From Paenibacillus borealis (GTDB lineage Bacteria; Bacillota; Bacilli; Paenibacillales; Paenibacillaceae), in the NCBI RefSeq assembly GCF_000758665.1, contig NZ_CP009285.1, positions 1,922,001 through 1,986,000 of the forward strand: a stretch of DNA of 64,000 nucleotides. The letters run 5' to 3'. The notes under the pieces were generated by a model. It had not been told where the DNA came from and did no database searches. It was given only the letters and a program-made list of their open reading frames with translations. A program made the position numbers and the translations under genes. Of the stretch, positions 1 to 9,292 are shown one piece after another; the stretch's first letter is position 1; each line of letters opens with the position of its first letter.

Positions 1-1
1 G

Positions 2-184
2 AACGTAAACGACCAAGACTTAACGAAGATTTATAATCCGGCCAACTTAAATGAAAAAAATCAATTGATTTGCGAGAATGTATGCTCATATTGCAAGAAT
101 GCAAGTACCAGGATGGAACTTGATCGATATTTTTGCTCGAAGAAAGTTAAAAAAGTAAATGATCCTCATCATATGTTTATCTGA
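2..184 (+). CDS. C-terminal tail of a Cys-rich protein (5' end outside window)
   Basis: An open frame enters from the left edge and stops at TGA 182-184, giving the last 60 residues of a protein. The tail holds four cysteines in the pattern C-x3-C-x2-C, then a fourth 16 residues later (CENVCSYC ... RYFC). That arrangement suits a metal or Fe-S site, for example the C-terminal auxiliary-cluster region of a SPASM-type radical SAM enzyme, but a zinc-binding tail is equally possible. It lies 126 bases upstream of the BtrH-like/glycosyltransferase operon, on the same strand and with the same AT-rich composition, so it probably belongs to the same cluster. The family cannot be assigned from the tail alone. 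Confidence 0.55.
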   Translation, partial: NVNDQDLTKIYNPANLNEKNQLICENVCSYCKNASTRMELDRYFCSKKVKKVNDPHHMFI

Positions 185-310
185 GGTAATAACAGCCAGG
201 CCCCCTAAACTCGGAATATCACTCACCCAAAATCATCCTCACCCATTGCGAAAAGATAGTTAAGTAACCTCATTTCATTTATATCCTGAAATAGCTGGGA
301 GAGAGAATTG

Positions 311-1375
311 ATGAGTCGAAAAGTTCTGCCAATTAAGAAGCCTTTAGTAAAATGCTATCTGTATGATGCCTGTCCACTATCTATCTTGGCTAATACAGAA
401 GATTATCTGGAATGGTTCTATAGTAACTATATTCAGTTATTCTGCAGTAAAAATATATTGGAGGATGGGTATTTATTTCTTGAGTTTTACGGGAAAAATC
501 AGGCTTTCACCTCTCCTTGGCTTCAGAATCAACATTTGTCAGGATATGCATTAGTCAAGACACAGCAGGACATTATAAAGTTTATTATAGACAATATTGA
601 TCTTGGCTACTATTTTTATGGCCATTTAGATGATTTTTATGTCCCCTTCAGAATGGGCTATCGAACATTTCATTATTTACATGATCTGATGATCTATGGT
701 TACGATGAGGAAGAAAATGTTTTTTTGGTAATGGCGTATGACAAGAATGCGCTTTTTGGTCACTTCGAGATTAGTTTTGATACATTTAAACAGGGATTTT
801 CGCTGGATTATTCTATGACTACAAATAAACCATATTGGTACGATTGGGTCTATCTTTTCAAATTCAATAACCACGGGCAGTACAACTTTGATTTGAAGCT
901 GGTAGAAGAACTGCTCCATGATTATTTATTTGGTATAAATACTTCTGAGAAACATCGGGCCTCAAGTAATCCATGGCCAAATGAGAACAAAGCTTTCGGA
1001 ATGGAGGTGTATCAATATTTAAAAATGTATTTTATGCATCTGCTGAACCGCAAAATTGAATTTGATATAAGAATTACTAGTATTTTGGTTGAGCATAAAA
1101 GAAGTATGTTGGGAAGGATAAAGTACATACACGAAAAAGGATACCTCCAGGGTTTAGAACCTCTCTATGAGCGGTATGTTGAAGTGGAGAAGACATTCAT
1201 TACTTTTCAAGGACTTATGATTAAATATAGGGTAACGGGGAAAAGAGCATGCATAGATAAAATTATTAATTCTCTTGACGACATTGCTCAAAAAGAAAAA
1301 ATGATTTTATCCGAGCTGTTGAAGAAAATCGAACAGAATAATGCATTGAGGAAATGGAAGGAGATTGTGCAATGA
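311..1375 (+). CDS. BtrH-like (C39-peptidase-fold) protein, paralogue 1
   Basis: Protein of 354 residues starting at ATG 311 after a GGGAGAGAG ribosome site; a TTG one codon upstream is less likely. The N-terminal half (about 1-190) resembles the BtrH N-terminal family of cysteine acyl/peptidyl-transferase-like proteins. A Cys lies near the N-terminus (DAC, residue 21) and a His precedes a buried strand (LHDLMIYGYDEEE, His about 124). BtrH itself moves an acyl group from a carrier protein to butirosin. The C-terminal third is helical with no recognised domain. The same two-part layout recurs in 4668-5726, so the two are paralogues at either end of the operon. The stop overlaps the next start as ATGA. 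The substrate is unknown; enzymatic activity is inferred from the fold only. Confidence 0.6.
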   Translation: MSRKVLPIKKPLVKCYLYDACPLSILANTEDYLEWFYSNYIQLFCSKNILEDGYLFLEFYGKNQAFTSPWLQNQHLSGYALVKTQQDIIKFIIDNIDLGYYFYGHLDDFYVPFRMGYRTFHYLHDLMIYGYDEEENVFLVMAYDKNALFGHFEISFDTFKQGFSLDYSMTTNKPYWYDWVYLFKFNNHGQYNFDLKLVEELLHDYLFGINTSEKHRASSNPWPNENKAFGMEVYQYLKMYFMHLLNRKIEFDIRITSILVEHKRSMLGRIKYIHEKGYLQGLEPLYERYVEVEKTFITFQGLMIKYRVTGKRACIDKIINSLDDIAQKEKMILSELLKKIEQNNALRKWKEIVQ

Positions 1376-2478
1376 GATTCAGCTTTATTATACCTGCTTA
1401 CCAGAATAGGAATCTCCTTCTTAATTGCCTGAAAGCGCTTAATTATCAAGAGGGATACGGGAGAGACGAGTATGAGGTTATAGTGATAGATGATGGTTCA
1501 AATTATCCGTTATATCCTTTTATAAAAAATATAAACCAAAATTATTCTTTGGATTATATATATCTTAATAGAGATGAGTTATCCAGCAGATCCAGAGCCA
1601 GAAATCACGGATTGAAGGTAGCTAAAGGAGAATATATTGTTTTTATTGATGCAGATATCATTGTTAAACCTGATTACTTGAGCGAACTTGATCGTGTATT
1701 CCGGATGGAAGAGGAAGCGATGATCATTGGGACACGACTAATGCTTAGGGATAATGTTACATACCAGGATCTATGTAATAAGAATGTTTTTGATAAATTT
1801 TCATTAACAGCGGGTAAACCGGAAATGTTTGATTTTCGTCTTCCTATCTTTGATAAACTTTCATATAACAGCTCTGCGATGAAGTTCCCATATATCTATG
1901 GTTTAACATGCAATCTGGCCGTACCTAAAAGTAAATTAGAATTGACTGGCGGATTTGACGAAGAGTTAATATTCTGGGGGATAGAGGACATTGAGTTATC
2001 TTACAGACTGTATGAAGCAGGTGTGAAAATAATAATAAATAGTAAATTGGAAGTTTTGCATCAATTACATGGCAATCATGGCACCTTTGTCGAAGAAGAT
2101 AAAATAGAGGGGCTATATAAAAATATTGATGTATTCCTGCGGAAGCACCGCGGTGTGCTGCCACTGTCGGATGAAGAAGTGAAAGCATTTTTTAGCAGCA
2201 TAGCCACCAGGTATACTATGTTAGAGTCCCGTGAAGATATTCCTTTAAAATTGAGGTTCGACTTCCGTAAAAAACAGGATCTGGAAATGCTCAAAGAAGT
2301 AATTGAAAAAACCTCTGATTGGGAGGGGCTCGAATTAGAAGTCTATGATTTTATTGAGGATACTGATTTAGATATTTGGATTCAATTGCTGGGAAAAAGA
2401 AAAAGTTCGATAAAATACTTTCCTATAACAATGAAATGTATCTTTGAGAAAGGAGAGGTTATATATGAGGAAATATAG
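1372..2478 (+). CDS. Family 2 glycosyltransferase (GT-A fold), paralogue A
   Basis: Protein of 368 residues, start ATG 1372 overlapping the previous stop (ATGA) with AAGGAG upstream. The N-terminus has the GT2 nucleotide-sugar fold: FIIPAYQN, then VIDDGS (about 40-43), and the metal-binding DAD in VFIDAD (93-95). GGFDEE and WGIEDIE (about 193-209) match the C-terminal acceptor/base region of galactosyltransferase-like GT2 enzymes. A further segment of about 130 residues ends with TDLDIWIQLLG and KYFP, which is repeated almost unchanged in the next gene and is not part of a standard GT2 domain. It has no membrane segment, so it is expected to be cytoplasmic. Donor and acceptor are unknown; the operon suggests a small molecule or peptide acceptor. 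Confidence 0.8.
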   Translation: MRFSFIIPAYQNRNLLLNCLKALNYQEGYGRDEYEVIVIDDGSNYPLYPFIKNINQNYSLDYIYLNRDELSSRSRARNHGLKVAKGEYIVFIDADIIVKPDYLSELDRVFRMEEEAMIIGTRLMLRDNVTYQDLCNKNVFDKFSLTAGKPEMFDFRLPIFDKLSYNSSAMKFPYIYGLTCNLAVPKSKLELTGGFDEELIFWGIEDIELSYRLYEAGVKIIINSKLEVLHQLHGNHGTFVEEDKIEGLYKNIDVFLRKHRGVLPLSDEEVKAFFSSIATRYTMLESREDIPLKLRFDFRKKQDLEMLKEVIEKTSDWEGLELEVYDFIEDTDLDIWIQLLGKRKSSIKYFPITMKCIFEKGEVIYEEI

Positions 2479-3565
2479 CATTGTCATCGTTACATACCAA
2501 ATGAGAGAAACCTTGAGAAATACTCTGGAGGCATTAAATCATATGGAAGGATTCCGAAGAGATGAGTATGAGGTTATTGTTTCTGATGACGGATCTACAG
2601 ATGGAACGCAAGAATATGTACGGGGGATTAACAGAAATTATGAAATGAAGTATATCTTTACGGAAAGAAGCAAGTTATCCTGCCGAAATAGGGCAAGAAA
2701 TTTGGGAATCAAGGAGGCCGGCGGTGAGATTATTATTTGTATGGATGGAGACGTTTTAGCCAAAAAAAATCTGTTGAGTGAATTTGATAGATGCTATTCG
2801 CTGGACAGTAATATTGTAGTCGCTGGAGCACGGATTATGCTGGAGCAGGATGTGGAGTATGAAGCGGTGCATGATCAAAGTATATTCATGAAGCATAGAT
2901 TTGACGGCAGTAATAATGATTCTCTGGATGACCGCTACAGAAAATATAATGTTCTATCCTACAACTCCAATGCTATGAAGCACTCCTGGCTTATGGCGCA
3001 TACAAATATTGTTTCTATACCTAAAAAATATATCAACAAGGTAGGGCTCTTCAGTGAAGAAATAAAAGGTTGGGGTTTTGACGAGTCGGAATTGATGTAC
3101 AGACTTTTTAAAGAGGGCGCCAAATTTATTATTAATCATAAAATCGAAGTCCTGCATCAGCCTCACAACGAGATAAGAGATACACCTGAGAGCGTAAAAG
3201 TAAATGAATTCACAAACAATATCAGCCTTTTTTTTATGAAACACCCTGATGCTCTGATTGAGTTGCCTGCAAATTTAGCTGACTATTTTATGAATGACCA
3301 AATGCTAAAGTTGTTTTCTCCTGCTCATGCTATTCTCAGAAGAATAGAACTTAATCTCAAAAATACTGAGGAATTACAAGAAATCAAGCAGGTTATTATA
3401 AAATGTCTTAATGAAGAAGGCTTGGAATTGGATGTGTACGATGATGTTGAAACTACAGATCTGGACATATGGATTCAATTGCTTGGTGAGACCAAGAGTA
3501 TTATCAAATATTTCCCAATGTCTAAAAGAATCACTAGCAATGTTCTGGCTGGAGGGGAGAAATGA
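2465..3565 (+). CDS. Family 2 glycosyltransferase (GT-A fold), paralogue B
   Basis: Protein of 366 residues. ATG 2465 is chosen because AAAGGAGAGG lies just upstream; it overlaps the end of the previous gene by 14 bases. The layout copies that of the preceding transferase: IVIVTYQ, VSDDGSTDGT (about 39-48), DGD metal motif (94-96), then WGFDESE (203-209) in place of WGIEDIE. The C-terminal extension again holds TDLDIWIQLLG followed by KYFP. The two genes are therefore tandem duplicates that have diverged in the catalytic half, which suggests two sugars or two positions on one acceptor. The stop overlaps the next start as ATGA, so all these proteins are probably made in a coupled way. Confidence 0.8.
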   Translation: MRKYSIVIVTYQMRETLRNTLEALNHMEGFRRDEYEVIVSDDGSTDGTQEYVRGINRNYEMKYIFTERSKLSCRNRARNLGIKEAGGEIIICMDGDVLAKKNLLSEFDRCYSLDSNIVVAGARIMLEQDVEYEAVHDQSIFMKHRFDGSNNDSLDDRYRKYNVLSYNSNAMKHSWLMAHTNIVSIPKKYINKVGLFSEEIKGWGFDESELMYRLFKEGAKFIINHKIEVLHQPHNEIRDTPESVKVNEFTNNISLFFMKHPDALIELPANLADYFMNDQMLKLFSPAHAILRRIELNLKNTEELQEIKQVIIKCLNEEGLELDVYDDVETTDLDIWIQLLGETKSIIKYFPMSKRITSNVLAGGEK

Positions 3566-4614
3566 ACTATATTGCCTATTTGGCTTACGGAAGACGTGAA
3601 TTTGCTCAGGAAGCAATTTATTCAATTCTGTCACTCTATTATGCTGCCGGCTTTGAATTCCATAAAGACATTAGCATTATAATTTATACAGATCAAATCG
3701 ATTTTTTCACACGTGTTTTTGGGGAGAATGACAGAATTATCTATCAGGAGTTCACAGAAACACTGAGGGAATCTTGGATGGAAGGGGGATACGTCCATAG
3801 AGCAAAAATAAAATTACTCCAAGACTGTATGGAGAAATATCCAGGTAATCTATTATTAGTAGATACGGATACGATCTTCATTAATGATAATCTAGGTGAG
3901 CTATTCTCAAGAATAAATCAAAGCCAATTTCATTTGTATGCTTCGGAAAATACCCTCGAGCAAAGAATGCGAATTCATCAGGACATGGTCATGGATCCTA
4001 ATGAGCAGAACGCTGAACTAAGTTTGTTGAAGTATATTAAAGATAACAGTTTTATGACTAAGAGCGCTAATGAAATTAAAGTACCTCTTTCTATGGAAAT
4101 GTGGAATTCGGGTGTGGTTGGACTTAATGAACCGCATCTTTTTTTACTGGATGAGGTTCTGGAAATGATAGATACGATTTATGAGAAGTTTCATTACCGT
4201 GTTTTAGAGCAATTTGCCCTGTCATTTGTCTATGGACAACAATACAGGATCTGCAGCACAGATTGTACTGTTCATCATTACTGGTACTCCAAAATCACCA
4301 GATATATAATATTAAGCTTTTTTAAGAGTGTCCAGGAAAAAGGGCAATTTAAGGATAGTCCTTTATGCAAAGATTTTAATATAGCTGAATTATTTGAATT
4401 TGAGCAAAAACACTTTTCTCAAGATATCGAGAATTACAAAATGGAAGAGTTGTATCAAATTGAGTGTGTGGAATTGGATTATGAGCAGATCATTCCGTAT
4501 GCAGCCACAATATTGAAATATTTCTGGGATATGAATTATCTTAAAATGTTTATCCCTGAGAATAGTTATTTTGGAGAAATACTAAAGCGAATACTAAATG
4601 AAAATGCGATTTGA
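3562..4614 (+). CDS. GT8-like glycosyltransferase with DxD motif
   Basis: Protein of 350 residues, start ATG 3562 inside the previous stop codon overlap, with GGAGGGGAG upstream. The signature is LLLVDTDTIF (DTD at 101-103) at the end of a strand, followed by MWNSGVVGL (about 180-188) and a late HHYWYSK. That order (DxD, then an N-S-G loop, then a C-terminal His) is seen in GT-A enzymes of the GT8/GT77 type. It differs in sequence from the two GT2 enzymes before it, so the operon encodes two classes of glycosyltransferase. The C-terminal 100 residues are helical and unassigned. The exact family needs a profile search; glycosyl transfer as the activity is fairly safe. Confidence 0.65.
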   Translation: MNYIAYLAYGRREFAQEAIYSILSLYYAAGFEFHKDISIIIYTDQIDFFTRVFGENDRIIYQEFTETLRESWMEGGYVHRAKIKLLQDCMEKYPGNLLLVDTDTIFINDNLGELFSRINQSQFHLYASENTLEQRMRIHQDMVMDPNEQNAELSLLKYIKDNSFMTKSANEIKVPLSMEMWNSGVVGLNEPHLFLLDEVLEMIDTIYEKFHYRVLEQFALSFVYGQQYRICSTDCTVHHYWYSKITRYIILSFFKSVQEKGQFKDSPLCKDFNIAELFEFEQKHFSQDIENYKMEELYQIECVELDYEQIIPYAATILKYFWDMNYLKMFIPENSYFGEILKRILNENAI

Positions 4615-4667
4615 TTATAAAGATAATTAAAGGCAATATTTTAAGTAACATTCAGGGAGGAGTATTT

Positions 4668-5726
4668 GTGGTTATACATAGAGCAATTAAACCTTATAAT
4701 GACCTTTGGTTAGACTGTGTCTCAAACAATTTGATAGCTATGCTCATCTATGAAAATGAATCATTCATAAATATTCCATGCTATATGGATGCAGTTTATT
4801 TAAAAAAAGTTCTACATCAATCTTATAGTTCTGAAGATATACAGGGAGGTTTGGTCGATCATGGCGCGTATTTTCCTAAAATCCAATATTCACAACACTT
4901 ACTTACTCACTTAATTTATAGAATTTCAGGAGAACAAGATATATTAGGTGAAAAAATACATACTGCTATAAAAGAAAAGCTTGATGATGGTTTTTTTGTG
5001 TTTATTACAGTTGACCGTTTTTTTTATCCCTCCGGTGTGAATTCAAAAATATCACATATGGTACACCCCGCTTTTATATATGGATATAACGATGAGGAAG
5101 GCTGTTATCATTCTATTGAAGATTGTATTACTATGGGGAAAATGGACTATTACAACATTCCGTTCACCTCTTTAGACCAATCTATAAAATATTTTAAAGA
5201 ATTGGATAAAAATGTGGATGTTTCTTATTGCAGGGTGAATGAGTCAGATGGGAGTTTTAAACATCATGTAGAACTATCACAGGTAATAAAGTCACTGGAA
5301 ATCACATTATATGGAGGTCAGATTTATAATAAAAATTACGATTTATATTATCACAGCGGAATCGATGCACTAACAAATTATTTGGAAGAATTTGAATATT
5401 TATTCTTCAATTTAAAAGATGAAAATCAATTTAAGGCACGGACTCTTTCTTTCTGTCAGCTTCATGAGCGTAATCGAAGGTTAACTCAGCTTATTTCAGA
5501 AAGCTATGGAATAGATATCTCCGACATTGATGAAATTTTTATACAACTTCAGAGAAAATGGGAGTCATTTAAAAATAGAAGTTATTACTTGTTAGAAATA
5601 AAAAGAATGAATGGTGTCAACCATAACCACAATGATCTTGAAAAGTTGCGTTTTTTACTGGAAAGTATAATTGAGTTGGAGCGGAGTGCAGCAGAAAGTC
5701 TGCTTCTATTATGTAAAAAGAGTTAG
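4668..5726 (+). CDS. BtrH-like (C39-peptidase-fold) protein, paralogue 2
   Basis: Protein of 352 residues from GTG 4668, chosen because GGGAGGAG lies seven bases upstream; an in-frame TTG at 4611 has no such site. Candidate catalytic residues are Cys 17 (WLDCVSNNL) and His 133 (VHPAFIYGYNDEEG), with the Asp/Asn of the following loop; this is the usual C-H pair of BtrH N-terminal domains. The C-terminal region (about 200-352) is helical, with LHERNRRL recalling LVEHKRSML in the first paralogue. It is the last gene of the operon. Having a pair of such proteins suggests either a heteromeric complex or two acylation/condensation steps. No carrier protein is visible in the window. Confidence 0.6.
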   Translation: MVIHRAIKPYNDLWLDCVSNNLIAMLIYENESFINIPCYMDAVYLKKVLHQSYSSEDIQGGLVDHGAYFPKIQYSQHLLTHLIYRISGEQDILGEKIHTAIKEKLDDGFFVFITVDRFFYPSGVNSKISHMVHPAFIYGYNDEEGCYHSIEDCITMGKMDYYNIPFTSLDQSIKYFKELDKNVDVSYCRVNESDGSFKHHVELSQVIKSLEITLYGGQIYNKNYDLYYHSGIDALTNYLEEFEYLFFNLKDENQFKARTLSFCQLHERNRRLTQLISESYGIDISDIDEIFIQLQRKWESFKNRSYYLLEIKRMNGVNHNHNDLEKLRFLLESIIELERSAAESLLLLCKKS

Positions 5727-5837
5727 AAACTATTGAAACAAAGATACATTAGATGTACAAAGACATCGCTCCTTTTGGACATTCTGTTAGCGGAGCATAC
5801 ACCCAAGTGCTATCTTGTATCTTACTCAAAATAAAAA

Positions 5838-5874
5838 GCTGCCCCAAGCAGTCATTTCACGATTTTGGGACAGC
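5838..5874 (-). terminator. Rho-independent terminator of the SLH amidase gene
   Basis: Arms GCTGCCCCAA and TTGGGACAGC pair over ten positions with one wobble, and on the minus strand the stem is followed by TTTTTATTTT. It lies 31 bases past the amidase stop and may also stop the convergent plus-strand operon. Confidence 0.85.
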
Positions 5875-5904
5875 CTGTTTCTTTACAAATGCTTGTAACT
5901 CCTC

Positions 5905-8900
5905 TTACTTCCCACTCTCCAGCAACCTCGCCACCATAGTAGCGAATTCTGCCCGGGTAATATCCTTTGCAGTCTTAAAGGTACTATCTTCATATCCGGT
6001 AATAATTTTATTCGATGCCAGTGCATCAATGGAGTTATAATACCAGGCGTCTTTTTTAACATCCTTGAATGAGGTGGTTCCGGTACCAGTCAGCTTAAAG
6101 GCTCTGGTGATTAGAGTTGCTAATTCACTGCGGCTAATCTTTGCATTCGGACGGAAGGTTCCATCGCTATATCCGTTCATCAGGCCTGCTCCGGCTGCTG
6201 CGCCGATATACGTATTAGCCCAATGCGTTGGAGATACATCTGTAAAGCTGCTAGCCTGTCCTTCAAGCCCCATGTACGTTGCAATGACCTTGATGGCTTC
6301 GGCACGGGTCAACCCTGAATCCGGACGGAAGGTTCCATCGGAATAACCCGTTAGTAATCCCTTGGCTATAAGCACATCAATGCTAGCTTTTGCCCAGTGA
6401 TTAAGGGTATCTACGAAACTGGCAACTTCCGGCGCAGGTGTTGGTGCTGTTGTTTCTGCTGGTGCTGGTGTTGCTGTAGGAGCCGGTGTCGCTGTAGGTG
6501 TAGGCGTTGCTGTTACCGGTGGAGTTCCGGTACCTCCTCCAGGACTTGGATTGCTTGGTTCATTATCTACTGGATCAGGATCAGTAGGGGTTGGAACATA
6601 TGGGAGTGCTGGAGCAAAAGCGGTAAGCAGTCTGGCTTGACTTTGCTGCTCAAGCGCATAGCCCATACCCAGAACTTTGGCATCGTCCCATGCTCTGCCA
6701 ACAAGCTGCATGGAGATAGAATATCCGCTGTCGTTCGTTCCTACAGGAACAACTACCGTAGGGAGGCCGACGTTAGACGTTAATACGCCCGTGTTTCGGT
6801 CAGAGCTTAATTGAGAGGCTGCTGAGTCATTGTTATATACGTCACTGATAAAACCTGCATAAACAATAGCATCCACGCCATTTTCGTCCATCCAGCCTTT
6901 AATAACTTCCTTATAGTCAGTTCTATATTTGATGTAATCTTGTACAGCCTGTTCAGTCATGCGGGTAGGCTCTGTATAGCCTCTCTGATTATAGATAAGC
7001 ACCTTATCCGAAGCGAGTACACTTGCTCCATCCGCGTAAGGGAAGGCTTTATGAAGCTCGATATAGCGCGCCCAGCCTTCTGTAGATCCATTAATGCCTG
7101 CTGGACGGGTAGGTGCTGACGGTACTTTTGACATTTCAACCATTGTCGCCCCCGCTGCCTGAAGCTCGGAGAACTTATTCATTACGGCTTGTCCGGTATC
7201 ATCATCGGCATAACTGGAGACAAAGGAAGCAGGGATATATCCGATTTTCTTTCCTTTCAATGCATTAGTATCCAGAGATTCCTTCCAGTCAGCCGGACGC
7301 TTATGATCTGCATCGGCAGTCACTGTGAAGATATCCTGCGGATCCGTCCCCGTTGTAGCATTCAACATGATGGCCAGGTCCGTTACTGTCTTAGCAATGG
7401 GACCTGCATAATCCTGTCCCCAAGTGAGCGGCAGTACACCTGTAGTACTTGCCATTCCGTCTGTACCACGGAAGCTCTTTAAGCTGGCGCCTGTAGTAGG
7501 TGCATAGAGAGAGACCCCTGTTTGTGATCCCATGGCTGCTGCTGCAAAATCAGCTGCAACCGATACGGCCGAGCCGCCGCTTGAGCCAAAGGAGGTCTTC
7601 GATGGATACAGGGCATTCCAGGTCTGCTGCCAGCCGCTCTCGCTAAAGCTTCCGCTGTTGGCGAACTCGGAAGTATTTACTTTACCAATAATTACAGCTC
7701 CAGCTTCCCGCAGCTTATTCACCTGGAAAGCATCTGAATCAGGCTGCCAGCCTTCAAGCGCTTTGCTGCCGCCTGTAGTAGGCATATCCTTGGTATCATA
7801 GATATCTTTTATTGCAATGGGAATACCGAGCAAATCCCCCTTTGCACCTTGTGCGCGGGCATTGTCAGCAGCTTGTGCCTGGGTAAGCGCAGTTTCAGAG
7901 ACATGCAGGAAGGCATGGAAGCCAAGCTGGCCTTCATCGTATACCTTGATTCGATCTAAATAAGCCTGAGTAATTTGTACGGAAGTAGTTTTACCGCTAA
8001 TCATATCCTGCTGCATTTGTGCAATGGATTTATTCGTAACATCATAGGGGGAAGAAGTGATGAATGCTTTAGCTGCTGGAGCATCCGGAATCACCAGGGT
8101 ATCTCCAGTATCCAGTCCCTCTATAGCAGAGACATCCCAGTTACTGATTGAACGGATTTGTGCGTTTGTTAATCCGGATACATCCAGCTGGCTATTCAGT
8201 CCGTTTAGCATGGTCACCAGATTCTTCAGGCCTTCTTCACCCGCTTCTCCAACTTGTACATAATGTACCAGGGATTTCGACTCTCCCGGCTCAATGTGTA
8301 ATGTATTAATGAATCCATAGAAATTCGCATCATTACCGGACTTAGCTAGGGGGGTGGTGAATGGATTCTGCTGCTGATTGCCTAGGCTGGTTAATCCATT
8401 CTCAAATGGATGTGGAGACCCGACTGCAACGCCCAGCGGCTTATTGTCTTTGGCACTGCTGTCTACAACAATCCATGAATCATCCGTAGTCACCTCCAGA
8501 TCATTGGAGTATGTTGCCTTGACTACTGAAGCATTTGCCGCTGTACCATATCCCAGAGAGCCGCCGAAAGAGACATCAACCTTTACGTTTATATCATTTT
8601 TATTAGTAAAAGTATCAAAGAATCTCGTGCGATTATTTATAGTATCGACATACACATCACGAGTAACAGTTACATTTCCCAGATTTACAGACTGAGTCGA
8701 AGTAAACTTATTAACGCCATCGTATTTCAAGTCAAACCCGCGCATCATTTGACCATTCATCAGTGAAGCTGTAGGGGAGGACACTTTAACGAAGATATTA
8801 CCGAAGCCTTGTACTTGTGTAGTCCCAACGGTACGTAAACTTCCTGTGTCTAAGCTAGGCGCAAAGACATCATGAATCTCCCATACTGTGCCGCTTGCTG

Positions 8901-9084
8901 AAGTAACCCGGGTTAAAGCATCAGCGGTCTGAAACGGAATGACACTCGAAGCGATAACAGATAACGCAATGGACGTAGCTATAAATTGCTTTTTACTCCA
9001 ATTATTTTTTGCTGGTGAATATTCGGAGCGGGGGGAACCAGAATGATTTCTTTTAGTTTTACTTAGACGTTTCAGCTTATTCAT
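5905..9084 (-). CDS. Secreted amidase-signature enzyme with three SLH cell-wall anchors
   Basis: Protein of 1059 residues, start ATG with GAGGAG upstream. A long basic N-terminus and a hydrophobic stretch (about 33-55) form a signal peptide. Residues 57-340 are a beta-rich region with no assigned family. Residues 345-830 are an amidase-signature hydrolase: catalytic Lys in IAIKD (about 424), cis-Ser in GSSGGS (about 502) and nucleophile Ser in TGVSLYAP (about 524). A Pro/Thr/Ala linker (about 840-885) leads to three SLH repeats (about 889-1059) that bind secondary cell-wall polymer. The nucleophile loop departs from the usual T-D-x-G-G-S form, so the substrate (amide, amidated peptide or wall component) is open. 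The AT-rich 200 bases upstream should hold its promoter. Confidence 0.88.
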   Translation of the reverse strand: MNKLKRLSKTKRNHSGSPRSEYSPAKNNWSKKQFIATSIALSVIASSVIPFQTADALTRVTSASGTVWEIHDVFAPSLDTGSLRTVGTTQVQGFGNIFVKVSSPTASLMNGQMMRGFDLKYDGVNKFTSTQSVNLGNVTVTRDVYVDTINNRTRFFDTFTNKNDINVKVDVSFGGSLGYGTAANASVVKATYSNDLEVTTDDSWIVVDSSAKDNKPLGVAVGSPHPFENGLTSLGNQQQNPFTTPLAKSGNDANFYGFINTLHIEPGESKSLVHYVQVGEAGEEGLKNLVTMLNGLNSQLDVSGLTNAQIRSISNWDVSAIEGLDTGDTLVIPDAPAAKAFITSSPYDVTNKSIAQMQQDMISGKTTSVQITQAYLDRIKVYDEGQLGFHAFLHVSETALTQAQAADNARAQGAKGDLLGIPIAIKDIYDTKDMPTTGGSKALEGWQPDSDAFQVNKLREAGAVIIGKVNTSEFANSGSFSESGWQQTWNALYPSKTSFGSSGGSAVSVAADFAAAAMGSQTGVSLYAPTTGASLKSFRGTDGMASTTGVLPLTWGQDYAGPIAKTVTDLAIMLNATTGTDPQDIFTVTADADHKRPADWKESLDTNALKGKKIGYIPASFVSSYADDDTGQAVMNKFSELQAAGATMVEMSKVPSAPTRPAGINGSTEGWARYIELHKAFPYADGASVLASDKVLIYNQRGYTEPTRMTEQAVQDYIKYRTDYKEVIKGWMDENGVDAIVYAGFISDVYNNDSAASQLSSDRNTGVLTSNVGLPTVVVPVGTNDSGYSISMQLVGRAWDDAKVLGMGYALEQQSQARLLTAFAPALPYVPTPTDPDPVDNEPSNPSPGGGTGTPPVTATPTPTATPAPTATPAPAETTAPTPAPEVASFVDTLNHWAKASIDVLIAKGLLTGYSDGTFRPDSGLTRAEAIKVIATYMGLEGQASSFTDVSPTHWANTYIGAAAGAGLMNGYSDGTFRPNAKISRSELATLITRAFKLTGTGTTSFKDVKKDAWYYNSIDALASNKIITGYEDSTFKTAKDITRAEFATMVARLLESGK

Positions 9085-9292
9085 TTCAGTAATCTCCTCT
9101 TCCTGTATGTATATTTATTAATTTATGTTAGGAAATATAACATCGTTATTTCTTTCAGTCAATGAATATTAAAAATTTAATATATTTTTAGAGTTTTGAT
9201 ATAGATTAAATACTATTTTAATTAAAATTTATGATATATTTGGTAACTATCAGATATATTAACTAACATATTATGATATGTGTGGTTCTAAA

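Noticed and set aside
5753..6040. Plus-strand open frame of 95 codons after the glycosyltransferase operon, considered as a possible precursor peptide gene
   Set aside because: It has no ribosome site, passes through the terminator hairpin and then runs antisense through the SLH end of the amidase gene.
6397..6783. Cys/Arg-rich plus-strand open frame
   Set aside because: It is the mirror of the Pro/Thr/Ala repeat linker of the amidase; the composition is an artefact of that repeat.
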